A stretch of DNA of 64,000 nucleotides from Gammaproteobacteria bacterium (lineage in GTDB: Bacteria; Pseudomonadota; Gammaproteobacteria; Ga0077536). Every line of letters begins with the position of its first letter. Position 1 is the stretch's first letter. The translations under genes were made by a program, and so were the position numbers. The notes beneath the pieces were generated by a model, which was given only the letters and a program-made list of their open reading frames with translations, made no database searches and was not told the origin of the DNA. The stretch covers positions 391,254-455,253 of the forward strand of contig JAJFJQ010000062.1 of NCBI GenBank assembly GCA_021773835.1, in the 5' to 3' direction. Of the stretch, positions 63,308 through 64,000 are shown piece by piece.

Positions 63308-64000
63308 CTAAGCGATCCCCACGAAATTGACTTGCTTTTCGGCTATCAGAGGGAATTGCCTAAACGCGGTAGAGATTTGTCGTTTGCTACAGCGTAATTG
63401 GCGATTGAATAATAATCGTTGGCCAAGAAAGAACGTTGATAATACGCCACCGCTCGGATCAGTGTTGGCTTGAAAATGCCGTGCCCACTGGTTTGTCTTC
63501 ACCAATATCCCGTTGAGCCATACGATGAACATGCCGAGCGTGCCAATGAGAAGCAAATTCTCTAAACGAGCTGCGTGATAGCTGCGTGCATATTCTAAAC
63601 CGAGCCCCCATCGACCGTTCTTTAAGTCTCTAAACGTTTCTTCAATTTGCATCCGTAAGGTATAGAGCTTCTCTATCCGACGACCCGCACCACGACCATC
63701 GGGTAGTGATGTCACCAACAACCATGGGTCTTTGTATAGCTTGCGACATGATATCGCCAAGGCGTCATCGCCGTACCGTTTGGCCGGGCGACGGCAGCCT
63801 TTAGTATTCTTGCGGACGAGGTAAAGATGGCCTCGATACGGTTGTTTCAGACTCACCTTAGCCAACCCAACATAACGCATCTTGAATCGCGCGCGACGAT
63901 ACAATGTGTTCGTGAAGTCCCAGTGTTCACCGTCGTCTAGTGTGTATTTAACCCCACGCCGTAACCGTCCTACCCAGTCCCAACCGAGTTGTTCTACCGC
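63308..64000 (-). mobile_element. IS4-family transposase, partial (runs off right edge)
   Basis: The reverse frame is open from 64000 to the stop at 63308 (231 residues visible). The C-terminal catalytic region has YTLRMQIEETFRDLKN, a perfect Y-(2)-R-(3)-E-(6)-K IS4 signature with the catalytic Glu. VEQLGWDWVGRLRRGVKYTL upstream is also typical. The internal ATG/TTG at 63904 is not the start; the N-terminus and the other end of the element lie beyond the window. The near end of the element should be close to 63290, where a GGGGACACTGATAAG stretch could be its inverted repeat. Confidence 0.85.

Noticed and set aside
1..64000. CRISPR arrays, rRNA and tRNA genes
   Set aside because: No regularly spaced direct repeats and no rRNA or cloverleaf-like sequence were seen by eye; a tRNA scan would be needed to be certain.

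Overview
The window looks like chromosomal DNA of a gammaproteobacterium, probably an uncultured or little-studied, non-enteric lineage. The evidence is an RfaH-type antiterminator with an ops-like element, a PpnN-type nucleosidase of the YgdH form, a YhhQ transporter, an MscK/MscM-type channel and a WbpV-WbpL-WbpM-like O-antigen block. Base composition is near 50% G+C by eye over most of the window and clearly higher at about 59.9-62.2 kb.

Positions 1-42.8 kb are one large O-antigen or exopolysaccharide locus. It opens with a partial MBOAT acyltransferase, an SGNH-like partner and a DegT aminotransferase. A control module follows: rfaH, a MarR/EPS-type winged-helix regulator with two palindromic operators at its own promoter, a good sigma70-like promoter and an ops-like element. 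The main operon runs from a second DegT aminotransferase through a radical SAM enzyme, methyltransferases, WbqC, a first Wzm/Wzt exporter pair (the permease carries an in-frame amber codon) and glycosyltransferases. A reverse-strand insert (14.8-17.4 kb) carries two sulfotransferases and a small membrane protein. Next come a GT-C-like membrane protein, two asparagine-synthase-like amidotransferases, more methyltransferases, a polyprenyl-phosphate-type GT2 with a flippase-like partner, and a second, intact Wzm/Wzt pair. After a decayed DegT pseudogene the locus ends in AsnB-GT4-GT4-SDR-WecA/WbpL-WbpM-GalU. As far as I recall, the first six of these match the wbpS-T-U-V-L-M order of Pseudomonas aeruginosa O6.

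The biosynthetic picture is as follows. WbpM/WbpV-like enzymes make a UDP-6-deoxy-HexNAc and the WbpL-like enzyme loads it on undecaprenyl phosphate. GT4 enzymes extend it, aminotransferases, amidotransferases, methyltransferases, sulfotransferases and an acyltransferase decorate it, and a Wzm/Wzt ABC exporter with a Wzt C-terminal glycan-binding domain moves it out. I see no Wzx flippase or Wzy polymerase in the window. RfaH acting at ops would help transcription cross the long operon. The local regulator probably controls itself and, from a third operator-like site, the divergent promoters at 17.4-17.7 kb.

Positions 42.8-57 kb are more ordinary: a small acidic protein, ppnN, a methyltransferase, a fatty acid desaturase, an Att-like ABC/FtsX/CrtC-lipocalin operon, yhhQ, a secreted hypothetical protein, a large mechanosensitive channel and an NTF2-like protein. 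Positions 57-64 kb are a mosaic: an IS91-type transposase remnant, an orphan hydantoinase B, a high-GC pair (LLM flavin oxidoreductase and PhyH-type dioxygenase), a fragment of a second LLM enzyme, a GNAT acetyltransferase and an IS4-family transposase running off the right edge.

The least explained element is a roughly 60-residue module with the core SDNxDPxxNGRxY. It occurs in three otherwise unrelated proteins around the sulfotransferase insert: the C-terminus of a methyltransferase and the extracytoplasmic domains of two membrane proteins.
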